From positions 1-53,962 of the forward strand of contig OMWS01000012.1 of the NCBI GenBank assembly GCA_900314825.1: a stretch of 53,962 nt of DNA. Direction: 5' to 3'. Position numbers and translations under genes: made by a program. The notes below the pieces were generated by a model. It had not been told where the DNA came from. It made no database searches and saw nothing but the letters and a program-made list of their open reading frames with translations. Positions 34,628 to 43,682 of this stretch are shown here, piece after piece (within the stretch, counting starts at the first letter, position 1; the number at the start of each line of letters is the position of its first letter). The DNA is from an uncultured Veillonellaceae bacterium (GTDB taxonomy: Bacteria > Bacillota > Negativicutes > Selenomonadales > Selenomonadaceae).

Positions 34628-37600
34628 TTGGACGAACTAAAAACCGCCGCCGACGGGCGGGCGCGGGTCGACGAGCAATTGTCGTTCGCGCGCGCCGCGC
34701 TTGCGGAGCTACAGGAAGACCGTTCGCGGCCGTCGTTTTTCGCGTCGGCGGGCGGCGCGACTGCAGAGCTGCAGCTCAACGACATCGTGCTGTTCCGCAT
34801 CGACGAGATCACGTATGAGGAGCGGGCGCCGCGCCGCGAGGCCATGGAAAATATTTTCGGCACGTTCCGGGGCGTCTCCGGCGTGAACCTCCTCTATCTC
34901 ATCCTCGGCGACGGCAACGGCGTGACCTTTTACCTCGGCCTCGTCCACAACCTCGACGATCCGGCGATGGAGAGCCAGGTGCTCCAGACCATCGGCAACA
35001 ACATCCTCGCGCCCGCCATCCGCGGCAATTTCCGCGGCTGCGAACTTGCGGACGTCAAGAGCGGCGAGAAGGAAGACATCCTCAAGCGCTTGCGCTCGGC
35101 GCGGCAGCTCGGCCTCTTAGAGGGCGTGCCGACCATCGACGAGGCCGATGCGCAGAAGAGCGAGACGTTCCAGGGCGTCGAGCGGCTTGTCGACGTCATG
35201 CTCGGCGACCGCGACGCCTTCGGCCTCGCCGTGCTCGCCCGTCCGTACACGGACTACGAGATCGACGCGACGGAGCAGCGCCTGCACGAGCTCAGCGACC
35301 TCCTCGCGCCGCTCGCGCACGCGAGCCTCCAGTATAGCGACGCGACGGCAGCGAACGAGAACGAGACGCAAAATTCGACCTGGGAGCGCAGCGCCTCGCA
35401 TGGCACGGGGACGTCTGACAGCGCGTCGGACAGCCACAGCAAGACCCATACGGACGACACGCGCTACGACGAGAGCAGCAGCGTGCAGGCGGCGGATTCG
35501 AGCAACTGGTCGCACAGCGAAAGCGACCAATCCCCGACGCTCAGCCATCACAGCACGACGCACAACGGTTCGAAGGACGAGACGAGCAGCTGGTCGCAGA
35601 GCAGCTCGAAAAGCGACAGCGCCGGCGGGCAGAAAGCCGAAACGTATACGTCGAGCATCTCGGAGAGCCGCACGGACAACACGGTCACGAACGACAGCGA
35701 ATCGCACAGCGTGCAGCGAAACAAGAACGCCAGCGAAAGCCACCACAAATCGCGCAGCCGTGCGACAACGGCGGGTACGGCGCAGAACGGCACGCTGTCG
35801 TGGCAGCTCGCGCTCGAACAGAAATCGGCGCTCGGCTGGCTGAAATACATCGACGACGTGCTGCTGCCGCGCGTCGACGACGGGCGCGGCAAGGGGCTGT
35901 ACCTCGCGTGCGCGTATGTCTTCGGCGACTCGACGGCGACGGTGCTGCGCCTCGCGCACACGATGATGTCGCTCGGCAGCGGTCCGAAGGGAAACCGCGC
36001 GCCGCTCGTGTTCTACGACCTTTCCTCGGAAGAATTGCGGAACGGCGCGTGCGCGCACGCGCTGCAAGAGCTCCAGATCCCCGAATGGCAGTCGTCGGCC
36101 ATCCCGTGTTGCGCGGCGGGACGCTCGCAGCTCGTGACCGAGGACGCCACGCCTTGCGGCCGCTGGCTGACGGCGGCGCAGCTCAGCATCCTCGCCGGCA
36201 TGCCGCAGAAGGAAGTCATCGGCCTCGGGCTGCGCGAGGAAGTCGAGTTCGGCTTGAACCCGCCGATGCCCGCGCAGGGCGGGGGCGGCGACCTCTTCCA
36301 GCTCGGCCGCCTCGTCCAGTGCGGCCGCGAGCAGGAGGCCATCCCCGTCTGCCTCTCGCGCAGCAGCCTCGACAAGCACGTCTTCGTCACGGGCGTCACG
36401 GGCAGCGGCAAGACGACGACGTGCCAGAATCTCCTTTTGCAGAGCAAGATGCCGTTCCTCGTCATCGAGCCGGCGAAGACGGAGTACCGCGAGCTCGCGA
36501 AGACGTGCGACGACCTCATTTTCTTCACGCCGGGGGACAACGATGTCGCGCCGTTCTTCCTGAACCCGTTCGAGCTGTTCCCGGGCGAGACGATCACATC
36601 GCGCGCCGACATGCTGAAAGCGACGTTCGAAGCGACATTCGAGATGCAGGCGGCCATCCCGCAGATCCTCGAGGCCGGCATCTACCGCATTTATGAAAAG
36701 CGGGGATGGAACATCGGCACGAGCCTCTGGCACGGCAAGGGGGCGGACGACCCGGACGGGCCGTTCGCCGACGGCGTCTACGCGTTCCCGACGATGCAGG
36801 AGTATTACGACATCATGCCGGAGGTCATCGAGAGCCAGGGCTTCGACGAGCGGCTCTACAGCGAGTATCTCGGCACGGTGCGCGCCTACCTCCAAGGGAT
36901 GCTCATGGGCGCGAAAGGCATGATGATGAACACGCAGCGCTCCGTCGACTTCTGCGACCTCGTGCGGCGGAAAGTCGTCATCGAGCTCGACGCCGTGCGC
37001 AGCGGCGCGGAAAAGTCGCTGATCATCGGCTTCGTGCTGACGAACCTCCTGCAGGCTGTGCGCGCCGAATATACGAAGGCGAACCACGCGGGCAAGCAGT
37101 TCCGCCACATCACGCTCGTCGAGGAAGCGCACCGCCTGCTCGCGCGCTACCAGCCCGGCGACAGCCTGAACAAGAAGCAGGGCGTCGAGGTCTTCGCGGA
37201 TATGCTCGCCGAAGTGCGCAAGTACGGCGAGTCGATGATCATCGCCGACCAGATTCCCGACAAGATGACGCCGGAAGTATTGAAGAACACGAACACGAAG
37301 ATCGTGCACAAGCTCTTCGCGCAGGACGACAAGGAGGCCATCGGCAACACGATGGCGCTCGGCAAGGAGCAGAAAGCGTTCCTCTCGAACCTCGTGGCCG
37401 GCCGCGCCATCGTCTTCTCGCAGGATTGGCCGAAGGCCGTGCAGGTGCAGGTCGATCCGCTGACGGCGACGACGGGGCGCAAGGACATCGCGCCCGAGGA
37501 GATCCGGCAGCGCGCGCTCGCCTACTACGAGGCGCGCTTGGCGCGCGGCATCCTGGGCGGGCTCGAGCGCGTCGCGGACGTGACGCGGGACGATGTGGAG

Positions 37601-37885
37601 GCGTACTTGAAGCTCTTGGCAGACGGCGCGCTGCCGCGCGCGTTTGCCGATTATTTCCAAAAGACGGGAGCGGAAGATCCGTACGACGCGCTCGTGAAGG
37701 CGCTCGCAAGGCGCATGGATTGGGCGCGGCGCGACGTCCTGCTCGCGTACCTCTCGACGCACGTCGGGCCGCCGTGGACGCGGGCGCAGCGGGCGGCAGC
37801 GACATCGTTCGTCGAGCGCGTCGCGGCGCACCAAGAGCTCCCGTACGCCGAAGCCATCAGCGCGTTGTGGACGGTATTTCAATGA
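34628..37885 (+). CDS. HerA/VirB4-like ATPase with Ser/Thr/His-rich linker
   Basis: A 1085-residue protein. An N-terminal domain of about 235 residues is unrecognised. Residues about 237-385 are a low-complexity tract very rich in Ser, Thr, His, Asp and Asn. The rest is a FtsK/HerA superfamily (DUF87-like) ATPase: Walker A GVTGSGKTTTC near 588, a region EPAKTEYRELAKTCDDLIFFTPG, Walker B HITLVEEAHRLLAR near 827, and MIIADQIPDKMTPEVLKNTNTKIVHKL typical of HerA/VirB4. Such proteins pump DNA or drive protein secretion as hexamers. A TTG start at 34628 has GGGAGG seven bases upstream. It is tightly spaced after the second Hsp70-like gene. Confidence 0.82.
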   Translation: MDELKTAADGRARVDEQLSFARAALAELQEDRSRPSFFASAGGATAELQLNDIVLFRIDEITYEERAPRREAMENIFGTFRGVSGVNLLYLILGDGNGVTFYLGLVHNLDDPAMESQVLQTIGNNILAPAIRGNFRGCELADVKSGEKEDILKRLRSARQLGLLEGVPTIDEADAQKSETFQGVERLVDVMLGDRDAFGLAVLARPYTDYEIDATEQRLHELSDLLAPLAHASLQYSDATAANENETQNSTWERSASHGTGTSDSASDSHSKTHTDDTRYDESSSVQAADSSNWSHSESDQSPTLSHHSTTHNGSKDETSSWSQSSSKSDSAGGQKAETYTSSISESRTDNTVTNDSESHSVQRNKNASESHHKSRSRATTAGTAQNGTLSWQLALEQKSALGWLKYIDDVLLPRVDDGRGKGLYLACAYVFGDSTATVLRLAHTMMSLGSGPKGNRAPLVFYDLSSEELRNGACAHALQELQIPEWQSSAIPCCAAGRSQLVTEDATPCGRWLTAAQLSILAGMPQKEVIGLGLREEVEFGLNPPMPAQGGGGDLFQLGRLVQCGREQEAIPVCLSRSSLDKHVFVTGVTGSGKTTTCQNLLLQSKMPFLVIEPAKTEYRELAKTCDDLIFFTPGDNDVAPFFLNPFELFPGETITSRADMLKATFEATFEMQAAIPQILEAGIYRIYEKRGWNIGTSLWHGKGADDPDGPFADGVYAFPTMQEYYDIMPEVIESQGFDERLYSEYLGTVRAYLQGMLMGAKGMMMNTQRSVDFCDLVRRKVVIELDAVRSGAEKSLIIGFVLTNLLQAVRAEYTKANHAGKQFRHITLVEEAHRLLARYQPGDSLNKKQGVEVFADMLAEVRKYGESMIIADQIPDKMTPEVLKNTNTKIVHKLFAQDDKEAIGNTMALGKEQKAFLSNLVAGRAIVFSQDWPKAVQVQVDPLTATTGRKDIAPEEIRQRALAYYEARLARGILGGLERVADVTRDDVEAYLKLLADGALPRAFADYFQKTGAEDPYDALVKALARRMDWARRDVLLAYLSTHVGPPWTRAQRAAATSFVERVAAHQELPYAEAISALWTVFQ

Positions 37886-37907
37886 CAGAGATCAAAGGAG
37901 GATCATC

Positions 37908-38852
37908 ATGGGATTTTTCAGTGCAATCGGCAGAGCTTTCAGCGGGGCGATTTCCAGTCTCGGACGGATCGCGACGGGCGTCGTCAAGGCGGCAGCCGGC
38001 GCAATCGGCGGCGTGATGCGCAGCGCGGTCGGCGCGCTCGCGTCGCTCGGCGCGAAGGTCGGCGGCGTCCTGGGCGGCGTGCTGACGAAGGGCGCCGGCG
38101 TCCTCGGCACGTTCGGCACGATCCTCTCGGGGCCGCTCGGCACGTTCCTCGCGCCGATCCTCGTGCAGGTGCTCATCCATTTCGCCGGCAAGCTCATCGA
38201 GAGCATCGCGAAGAAGGACGGCACGCTCGACCCCGAGGACAACATCGAGGACGTCGGCTACCGCATGGAGGAAGCCGCCGAGCATCCGGAATGGAAGAAG
38301 ATGGAGGAGTTCGAGAACCTCCACGACTATCATGCGTATCTGAAGGAGCAGATTCCGGCGGCGGACATCGACCAGCAGAAGATGCGCCAGAACCGCTTCC
38401 GCTACACGTGCACGGGCATTGCCGCCGTGCGCGACGAATGGGCGAAGCGGCTCGGCATCGGCATCCCCGACAGCTTCATCTTCGATTTCAGCCGCGCGAA
38501 GCTGACGGAAGTCGAGATCAGCCTCATCATCGACGTCTTCAAGAGCCTCGGGGCCTCGTCCGTGCAGTTCCATGACTTCCTGACGGGCAAGATGACGCAG
38601 GAAGAGCTGAAGACGATCCAGGACGGCATTCTGCAGGCGTATCTGAAAGCGTACCCGGACAAGAGCGCCGTGGACGCCGTCGCGCGCATCAACGAGTGGA
38701 AGCAGGCGGCGACGGACGACGGCGCAGCGGTACAGAACCATTACGAGGCGATGGAAGCCGTCACGAAAGACATGCGGCGGCAGGAAGAGAGCGGCGTCCC
38801 CGAGAAGGACATCGTCATCGACGTGCAGGCCATCGAGACGGCAGGCAGGTGA
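37908..38852 (+). CDS. Gly/Ala-rich membrane-active-looking protein of the module
   Basis: A 314-residue protein with no recognised domain. Residues 1-95 are an extended Gly/Ala/Val/Leu-rich segment with regularly spaced glycines and a few Arg/Lys, resembling glycine-zipper or pore-forming sequences, and there is no cleavable signal peptide. The remainder is a charged, mostly helical soluble domain (EDVGYRMEEAAEHPEWKKME onward). It could insert in membranes as an effector, toxin or channel part; this is inference. It has a very strong ribosome binding site (AAAGGAGGATC). Confidence 0.75.
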   Translation: MGFFSAIGRAFSGAISSLGRIATGVVKAAAGAIGGVMRSAVGALASLGAKVGGVLGGVLTKGAGVLGTFGTILSGPLGTFLAPILVQVLIHFAGKLIESIAKKDGTLDPEDNIEDVGYRMEEAAEHPEWKKMEEFENLHDYHAYLKEQIPAADIDQQKMRQNRFRYTCTGIAAVRDEWAKRLGIGIPDSFIFDFSRAKLTEVEISLIIDVFKSLGASSVQFHDFLTGKMTQEELKTIQDGILQAYLKAYPDKSAVDAVARINEWKQAATDDGAAVQNHYEAMEAVTKDMRRQEESGVPEKDIVIDVQAIETAGR

Positions 38853-38857
38853 GGAGC

Positions 38858-39199
38858 ATGGCGCTGACGCAAGACGACGTGCGGCGCTCGCTGCGCGAGA
38901 CCGCGAACCAGGTCGGGACGGAGCGATCGCAGCTGGAGGCGGCGATCGACACGGCGAAGACGCATCCGCAGTCCAAGCTCCGCGTGCCCCCGATGACGCC
39001 GTTCATGCAGGGCAAGCGCGCGCTCTGGCGCGGGAAGATGGACGTCCTGCGCGAGGAACAGGAGCGGCGCGTGCAGGCGGAGACGCAGGCCGTCATCAAA
39101 AAGCGGCAGGCGCTCGACCGCAGGCACGCGGCCATGGAACAGCGCGTCGCCGCGACGCTGGAAGAGGTGCGCTTGACCGGCGGCGGGAGGAGGCGGTGA
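38858..39199 (+). CDS. Small charged helical protein of the module
   Basis: A 113-residue protein, rich in Arg, Gln and Glu and predicted mostly helical, starting MALTQDDVRRSLRETANQ. No family recognised. The ATG lies five bases after the upstream stop, and GAGGAG is only one base away from it, so the exact start could be slightly off, but AGGTGAGGAG before it supports initiation here. The gene fits the operon spacing and is followed by the last gene after three bases. Confidence 0.65.
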   Translation: MALTQDDVRRSLRETANQVGTERSQLEAAIDTAKTHPQSKLRVPPMTPFMQGKRALWRGKMDVLREEQERRVQAETQAVIKKRQALDRRHAAMEQRVAATLEEVRLTGGGRRR

Positions 39200-39202
39200 C
39201 GC

Positions 39203-40000
39203 GTGAATGATTATATTTTCGTCGTACGAAAAGCAGAAGTCCGCGCCTATCAGATGAAAAAAACGCGTGCCGAGTATGCGTTCCATTTCTTTTATCAGAA
39301 GATGGATCGCGATCGCGGTTATGAGATCGCGACGGCAGACGACATTGCAAGGCTTTGGGATCTCTTCGACGGCGACAGCGGCGTGAAATCCACGGAAGAA
39401 ATTTGTTGCTGCATGCTTGTTGCACCCGGGCAGGAATCGCTGGCGGAAGCATTGAAGCAAGCAGCGCGACAGCACCAGCCGCCGTACCGCATGATGACGG
39501 GCCGCGACAACGCATGGGACGACGCCGGCCTGCGCGCGTTCGCGGAGCAGGTGCTCCGCGAGCCGCCGAAAGACATCCGCGCCGATGCCGTGCAGACGGA
39601 GGCGCAGGCGTGGCATCTTCTCGGCCTGCCGGACGGCCTCGAGCTCAAGCACGTCTCGACGTTCCAGATCAAGGCGCGCAAGCCGGCGGAAACGAAATCG
39701 TCAGGCATGCCAAACGTGAAAGCGGGCATGCCGAAACCACCCGGCGAGCGCGACCGCCCGCGCGTCGTGCAGCGCCCCGCGAACGTCGTCCCGCCGAAAG
39801 CGGCATCCGCCAAACGCAAACCTGCATCCGCCAGACGTACGTCGCCATCGCAGCCGGCGGCAGAAAACCGCAGCGCGCTTGCCGCCGATTTTGAAAAACA
39901 GCAGAAAAAAGAACAGCTGCCGCCATGCCCGCCCGAAGTCCTCAATGCCTTCATCAAAAAGCAGACGGAAGAACATTGCGAGGAAGTGGATTTGTCGTAA
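39203..40000 (+). CDS. Protein with basic Pro/Ala-rich tail, last gene of the module
   Basis: A 265-residue protein of unknown family. Residues 1-160 look globular (YIFVVRKAEVRAYQMKK; TADDIARLWDLFDG; a triple Cys near 70). Residues about 160-235 are a basic Lys/Arg/Pro/Ala-rich tract that is probably disordered. The start codon is GTG at 39203, with GGAGGAGG some ten bases upstream. The 5' third is more AT-rich than the rest. A bidirectional terminator closes the module. Confidence 0.7.
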   Translation: MNDYIFVVRKAEVRAYQMKKTRAEYAFHFFYQKMDRDRGYEIATADDIARLWDLFDGDSGVKSTEEICCCMLVAPGQESLAEALKQAARQHQPPYRMMTGRDNAWDDAGLRAFAEQVLREPPKDIRADAVQTEAQAWHLLGLPDGLELKHVSTFQIKARKPAETKSSGMPNVKAGMPKPPGERDRPRVVQRPANVVPPKAASAKRKPASARRTSPSQPAAENRSALAADFEKQQKKEQLPPCPPEVLNAFIKKQTEEHCEEVDLS

Positions 40001-40027
40001 AGGCGGAGGTACGCAGGAACGCATAAC

Positions 40028-40072
40028 AAAAAAGTTGAGTCGAAGGAAGAAACATTCAACTCAACTTTTTTT
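40028..40072. terminator. Bidirectional terminator closing the module
   Basis: AAAAAAGTTGAGT (40028-40040) pairs with ACTCAACTTTTTT (from 40059). A T-run is present on both strands, between convergent genes. Confidence 0.85.
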
Positions 40073-40100
40073 ATGAGCTGGAACGTTGTCGTTTCAGCGA

Positions 40101-41099
40101 TTATTTGTTTGCGTTGACGAGCGCCATGATCTCATCCGCGCGGCCGTCGGAGCCGAGGACGTCTTTGATCTTGTGCTCGACGAGCTCCTTGATGTAGGAG
40201 CGGCCGTCCGCGACGTACTGGCGCGGATCGAAGTGACCCGGGTTCGCTATGAAGTGCTCGCGGATGCCGGCCGTCATCGCGAGACGGAGGTCGGAGTCGA
40301 TGTTAATCTTGCAGACCGCGGACTTCGCGGCACGGCGGAGCTGATCCTCCGGGATACCGACAGCGTCATCGAGCTTGCCGCCGTTCGCGTTGATGATCTT
40401 CACGTATTTCGGGATAACGGAGGATGCGCCGTGGAGGACGATCGGGAACTCCGGAATCTTCTTCTCGATTTCCGCGAGGATGTCGAAACGGAGCTCGGGC
40501 GGGACGAGGACGCCGTCCGCGTTGCGCGTGCACTGCTCGGGTTTGAATTTGAAAGCGCCGTGGCTCGTGCCAATGGCGATGGCGAGGGAATCGACGCCCG
40601 TCTCTTTGACGAACTCTTCGACTTCTTCCGGCTGCGTGTAAGCGGCATCATGCGCCGCGACTTTGACATCATCTTCGATGCCGGCGAGTTTGCCGAGCTC
40701 GGCTTCGACGACGACGCCGTGCTCATGCGCGTAAGCGACGACTTCCTGCGTGCGCTTGATGTTCTCTTTGAACTCGTACTTCGAGCCATCGTACATGACG
40801 GACGTGAAGCCGTCATCGATGCAAGCTTTGCACGTCTCGAAGTCCGGGCCGTGATCGAGATGCAGAGCGATAGGAATATCGTTCACTTCGAGCGCCGCGA
40901 GGACGAGGTGGCGGAGATACGGGCCTTTCGCATATTTGCGGGCGCCGGCGGATGCCTGGAGGATGACCGGGGATTTCATTTCAGCAGCAGCTTCCGTGAT
41001 CCCCTGGACGATCTCCATGTTGTTGACGTTGAAAGCGCCGATAGCGTAGCCGCCCTCGTAGGCTTTCTTGAACATTTCTTTTGTTCCGATCAGTGGCAT
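40101..41099 (-). CDS. fba: Class II fructose-bisphosphate aldolase
   Basis: This glycolytic and gluconeogenic enzyme cleaves fructose 1,6-bisphosphate using a zinc ion. The 332-residue protein shows the family motifs GAFNVNNMEIVQGI, the zinc ligand region ALHLDHGPDFE, GTSHGAFKF, and VLHGASSVIP. The start ATG at 41099 is preceded by AGGGGG; the longer frame adds 14 residues without support. A good promoter is visible at 41153-41182. It is transcribed alone. Confidence 0.95.
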   Translation of the reverse strand: MPLIGTKEMFKKAYEGGYAIGAFNVNNMEIVQGITEAAAEMKSPVILQASAGARKYAKGPYLRHLVLAALEVNDIPIALHLDHGPDFETCKACIDDGFTSVMYDGSKYEFKENIKRTQEVVAYAHEHGVVVEAELGKLAGIEDDVKVAAHDAAYTQPEEVEEFVKETGVDSLAIAIGTSHGAFKFKPEQCTRNADGVLVPPELRFDILAEIEKKIPEFPIVLHGASSVIPKYVKIINANGGKLDDAVGIPEDQLRRAAKSAVCKINIDSDLRLAMTAGIREHFIANPGHFDPRQYVADGRSYIKELVEHKIKDVLGSDGRADEIMALVNANK

Positions 41100-41152
41100 T
41101 TTTACATTACCCCCTAGTAGATTCTGTTCGTGAGAAATCATGAACTGTATGA

Positions 41153-41182
41153 ATTATACCATAAAAGCGGCGACGATGTATA
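41153..41182 (-). promoter_or_regulatory. Promoter of fba
   Basis: On the minus strand TATACA (41177-41182), an 18-base spacer and TGG-TATAAT (41153-41158), a perfect extended -10. Confidence 0.7.
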
Positions 41183-41197
41183 GGGGCAACGCCGTTT

Positions 41198-42157
41198 TTA
41201 TTGAAAATCTTTGAGTGTTTCCGTTTCAATTGCGCCAAAGAAAGCGAGAACGCGCTGAAAATCTGCGGGCGGCGGCGCGGTGATGACGATGTCTTCCTTC
41301 GTGATGGGATGACAAAACGTTAATCGCTCGGCATGAAGCGCCTGCCTTGCGATGAGCGGGCTTGCCGCGCCATAAAGGTCATCGCCGAGCAGCGGACAGC
41401 CGAGACTTGCGAGGTGCACGCGGATCTGATGCGTGCGGCCGGTCTCGAGCACGAGCCGCACGAGCGACAAGGCGGGATGTTCCTTCGTTGCAGGAACGTC
41501 CGCAAGCACGGTGTAATGCGTACGCGCGGGCTTGCCGCCGTTCTCCACGGGAACGACGGCTTGCTCGACGGTGCTGCCGGGCTTTCGTCCGAGCGGCGCG
41601 TCGATCCATGCGTCACGTTCCGGCAACGTTCCGCACGCGATGGCGAGGTAGGCGCGGTGAAAGAGCTTGATCGTGCCGTGCTTCGTCAGCATGTGCTGGA
41701 GCTCGGGACGTTTTGCAATCAAGACGAGTCCTGTCGTGTCGCGGTCGAGGCGGTGGAGCGGATGGAAACGGTACGGCAAGCCTTTTTCTTCATAATAACC
41801 GAGAATCGCATTCGCGAGCGTGCCGCTCGGGTGGACGTAGAGCGGATGGACGAGCATGCCCGTCGGCTTGTTGATGGCGAGCAAATCGTCATCTTCATAG
41901 CGGATGTCAAGCGGCACGTGCTCCGGGACGACGGGGAATTTCGCGGGATTCGGCGGCTTTTCTGTCGTAAAGGTCAGCACGTCGCCCGTGTGCACGATGG
42001 TGTGCTTGCCGTGCGCGGGTGCGCCGTTGCAACGGAAGTCGCCCGTGTGCTTGACCCGCTTCCATTGTGATTTCGAGATGCCGTAGCGCTGAATGAGATA
42101 CGTCTCGGCGCGGAGCTCCGATTCGCCTTCGCGCAGCTTTACAACGACGCGCGTCAT
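41198..42157 (-). CDS. RluA-family pseudouridine synthase
   Basis: This enzyme isomerises uridine to pseudouridine in rRNA or tRNA. The 319-residue protein has an N-terminal S4-like region (YLIQRYGISKSQWKRVKHTGDFRCNG) and the catalytic motif HRLDRDTTGLVL with the active Asp, followed by GRTHQIRVHLASLGCPLLGDDLYG. It is RluD-like, but the target position cannot be read. Its ATG overlaps the uraA stop, so it is translated from the uraA transcript. Confidence 0.92.
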   Translation of the reverse strand: MTRVVVKLREGESELRAETYLIQRYGISKSQWKRVKHTGDFRCNGAPAHGKHTIVHTGDVLTFTTEKPPNPAKFPVVPEHVPLDIRYEDDDLLAINKPTGMLVHPLYVHPSGTLANAILGYYEEKGLPYRFHPLHRLDRDTTGLVLIAKRPELQHMLTKHGTIKLFHRAYLAIACGTLPERDAWIDAPLGRKPGSTVEQAVVPVENGGKPARTHYTVLADVPATKEHPALSLVRLVLETGRTHQIRVHLASLGCPLLGDDLYGAASPLIARQALHAERLTFCHPITKEDIVITAPPPADFQRVLAFFGAIETETLKDFQ

Positions 42158-43455
42158 TCGTGATGCAGGTCGCCCGTCGTTTTTTCATCTGCTTTCGAAG
42201 CGGGGGCGAACGGCTCGCCGCGCAGGCGCGCGATGACGCGGAACGTGATGGAGAGGAGGATGGCGACGATCGTCGCGAGTGCCATGCCCTTCAGCGTGAC
42301 GGTGCCGATCGTGATGCTCGCCGTCGAGACGCCGATGCCCATGACGATGGACGTCAGCAGGAGGTTCATCGGTTGGTTGTAATCGACGTTCGCTTCGACG
42401 AGGATGCGGATGCCCGACGCGGCGATGAGGCCGAAGAGCAGCATGGACACGCCGCCCATGACAGGCGCAGGGATGCTCTGGATGAGCGCTGCGAGCTTGC
42501 CGAGGCAGGAGAGCAGGATCGCGAAGCAGGCGGCGCCGCCGATGACCCACGTCGAGAAGACGCGCGTGATCGCGAGCACGCCGATGTTCTCGCCGTACGT
42601 CGTGTTCGGCGTCGAGCCGAAGAAGCCGGAGATGATCGTCGAGAGGCCGTTGCCGAAGATCGAGCGGTCGAGGCCGGGATCTTTCGTGAGGTCTTGGCCT
42701 ACGATGTTGCCCGTGACGATGAGATGGCCGATGTGCTCGGCGATGACGACGAGCGAGGCCGGCAGGATGATGAGGATCGCGCCGGGCTCGAAGATTGGAT
42801 GGTAGAACGTCGGCAGCGCGAACCACGCGGCATTTTCGACGAGCGACCAGTCGACGATGCCGCAGGCCGCTGCGATGATGTAGCCGGAGACGACGCCGAT
42901 GAGGATCGGGATGATCGAGAGGAAGCCTTTGAACGCGACGGACGCGATGATCGTGATGGCGAGCGTGAGGATCGAGACGGTGATCGTCGTCATGTCGGGC
43001 GTCTCGGCCGTGAGACCGGCCATGCCCGCGGCCGTCGGCATGAGCTCGAGGCCGATGACGGCGACGATGGCACCCATGGACGCGGGCGGGAAAATGACGT
43101 CGATCCACGCCGTGCCGATGGCGCGGATGAGGAGCCCCACGGCGCAGAAGACGCAGCCCGTGGCGATGAAGCCGCCGAGCGCGGCTTCGTAGCTGTATTG
43201 CGCGAGCACGAGGAACACGGGCGAGAGGAACGCAAAGCTCGAGCCGAGGTAGGCAGGGATTTTTCCTTTGCAGAGCACGAGATAAAGAAGCGTGCCGATA
43301 CCATTGAACAGCAGGATGGTTGCCGGATTCACATGGAAGAGGATCGGCACGAGCACCGTCGAGCCGAACATCGCGAAGAGATGTTGCAGCGAGAGCGGAA
43401 TGGTTTCGAGAATCGGCAGCCGTTCCTCGACGCCGATGGTGCGTCGTTCAGTCAT
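42154..43455 (-). CDS. uraA: Uracil/xanthine permease (NCS2 family)
   Basis: A 433-residue nucleobase:proton symporter with about 14 helices. The family signature is seen in FGSTPNTTYGENIGVLAITRV, and the first segment has LSLQHLFAMFGSTVLVPIL. The UraA/PyrP-like start favours uracil. The ATG at 43455 has AGGAGT upstream; the frame upstream of this runs through the leader repeat. The leader carries a structured element nearly identical to that before guaA. Confidence 0.9.
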   Translation of the reverse strand: MTERRTIGVEERLPILETIPLSLQHLFAMFGSTVLVPILFHVNPATILLFNGIGTLLYLVLCKGKIPAYLGSSFAFLSPVFLVLAQYSYEAALGGFIATGCVFCAVGLLIRAIGTAWIDVIFPPASMGAIVAVIGLELMPTAAGMAGLTAETPDMTTITVSILTLAITIIASVAFKGFLSIIPILIGVVSGYIIAAACGIVDWSLVENAAWFALPTFYHPIFEPGAILIILPASLVVIAEHIGHLIVTGNIVGQDLTKDPGLDRSIFGNGLSTIISGFFGSTPNTTYGENIGVLAITRVFSTWVIGGAACFAILLSCLGKLAALIQSIPAPVMGGVSMLLFGLIAASGIRILVEANVDYNQPMNLLLTSIVMGIGVSTASITIGTVTLKGMALATIVAILLSITFRVIARLRGEPFAPASKADEKTTGDLHHE

Positions 43456-43479
43456 AGAGAAATTACTCCTTTCTAAGAC

Positions 43480-43550
43480 AGCCCTTGGCGCTTCAGCGCT
43501 TAGGGATGTCTTAGCCATTTGCCGAAAGGCAAATAGCATCCTAAATTTAT
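43480..43550 (-). repeat. Palindromic intergenic repeat, family B, in the uraA leader
   Basis: Read on the minus strand it contains GCTATTTGCC-TTTC-GGCAAATGGC, then TAAGACATCCCTAAGCGC and a second hairpin GCGC-TGAA-GCGC. It is nearly identical to the first 40 bases of the guaA leader (3663-3705). An additional ATGAAG/CTTCAT hairpin lies at its upstream side (about 43549-43566). Confidence 0.75.
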
Positions 43551-43653
43551 GAAGCCAAAACTTCATTTACGCTACCATAAAAGAGGACACTTGTCCAGAA
43601 TGAAAAATATTCCTGTCACAGTGAACAAAAATCCACAAATTTGCGCCATCGGG

Positions 43654-43682
43654 TAGACAGAGGGGGGAGAAATATGTATAAT
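43654..43682 (+). promoter_or_regulatory. Promoter of lysC
   Basis: TAGACA (43654-43659), a 17-base spacer and TATAAT (43677-43682). The leader is only about 50 bases, too short for a lysine riboswitch. Confidence 0.8.

Noticed and set aside
35117..37882. Long minus-strand frame opposite the HerA-like gene
   Set aside because: The forward frame has clear Walker A and B motifs and a good ribosome binding site; the reverse product is a composition artefact.
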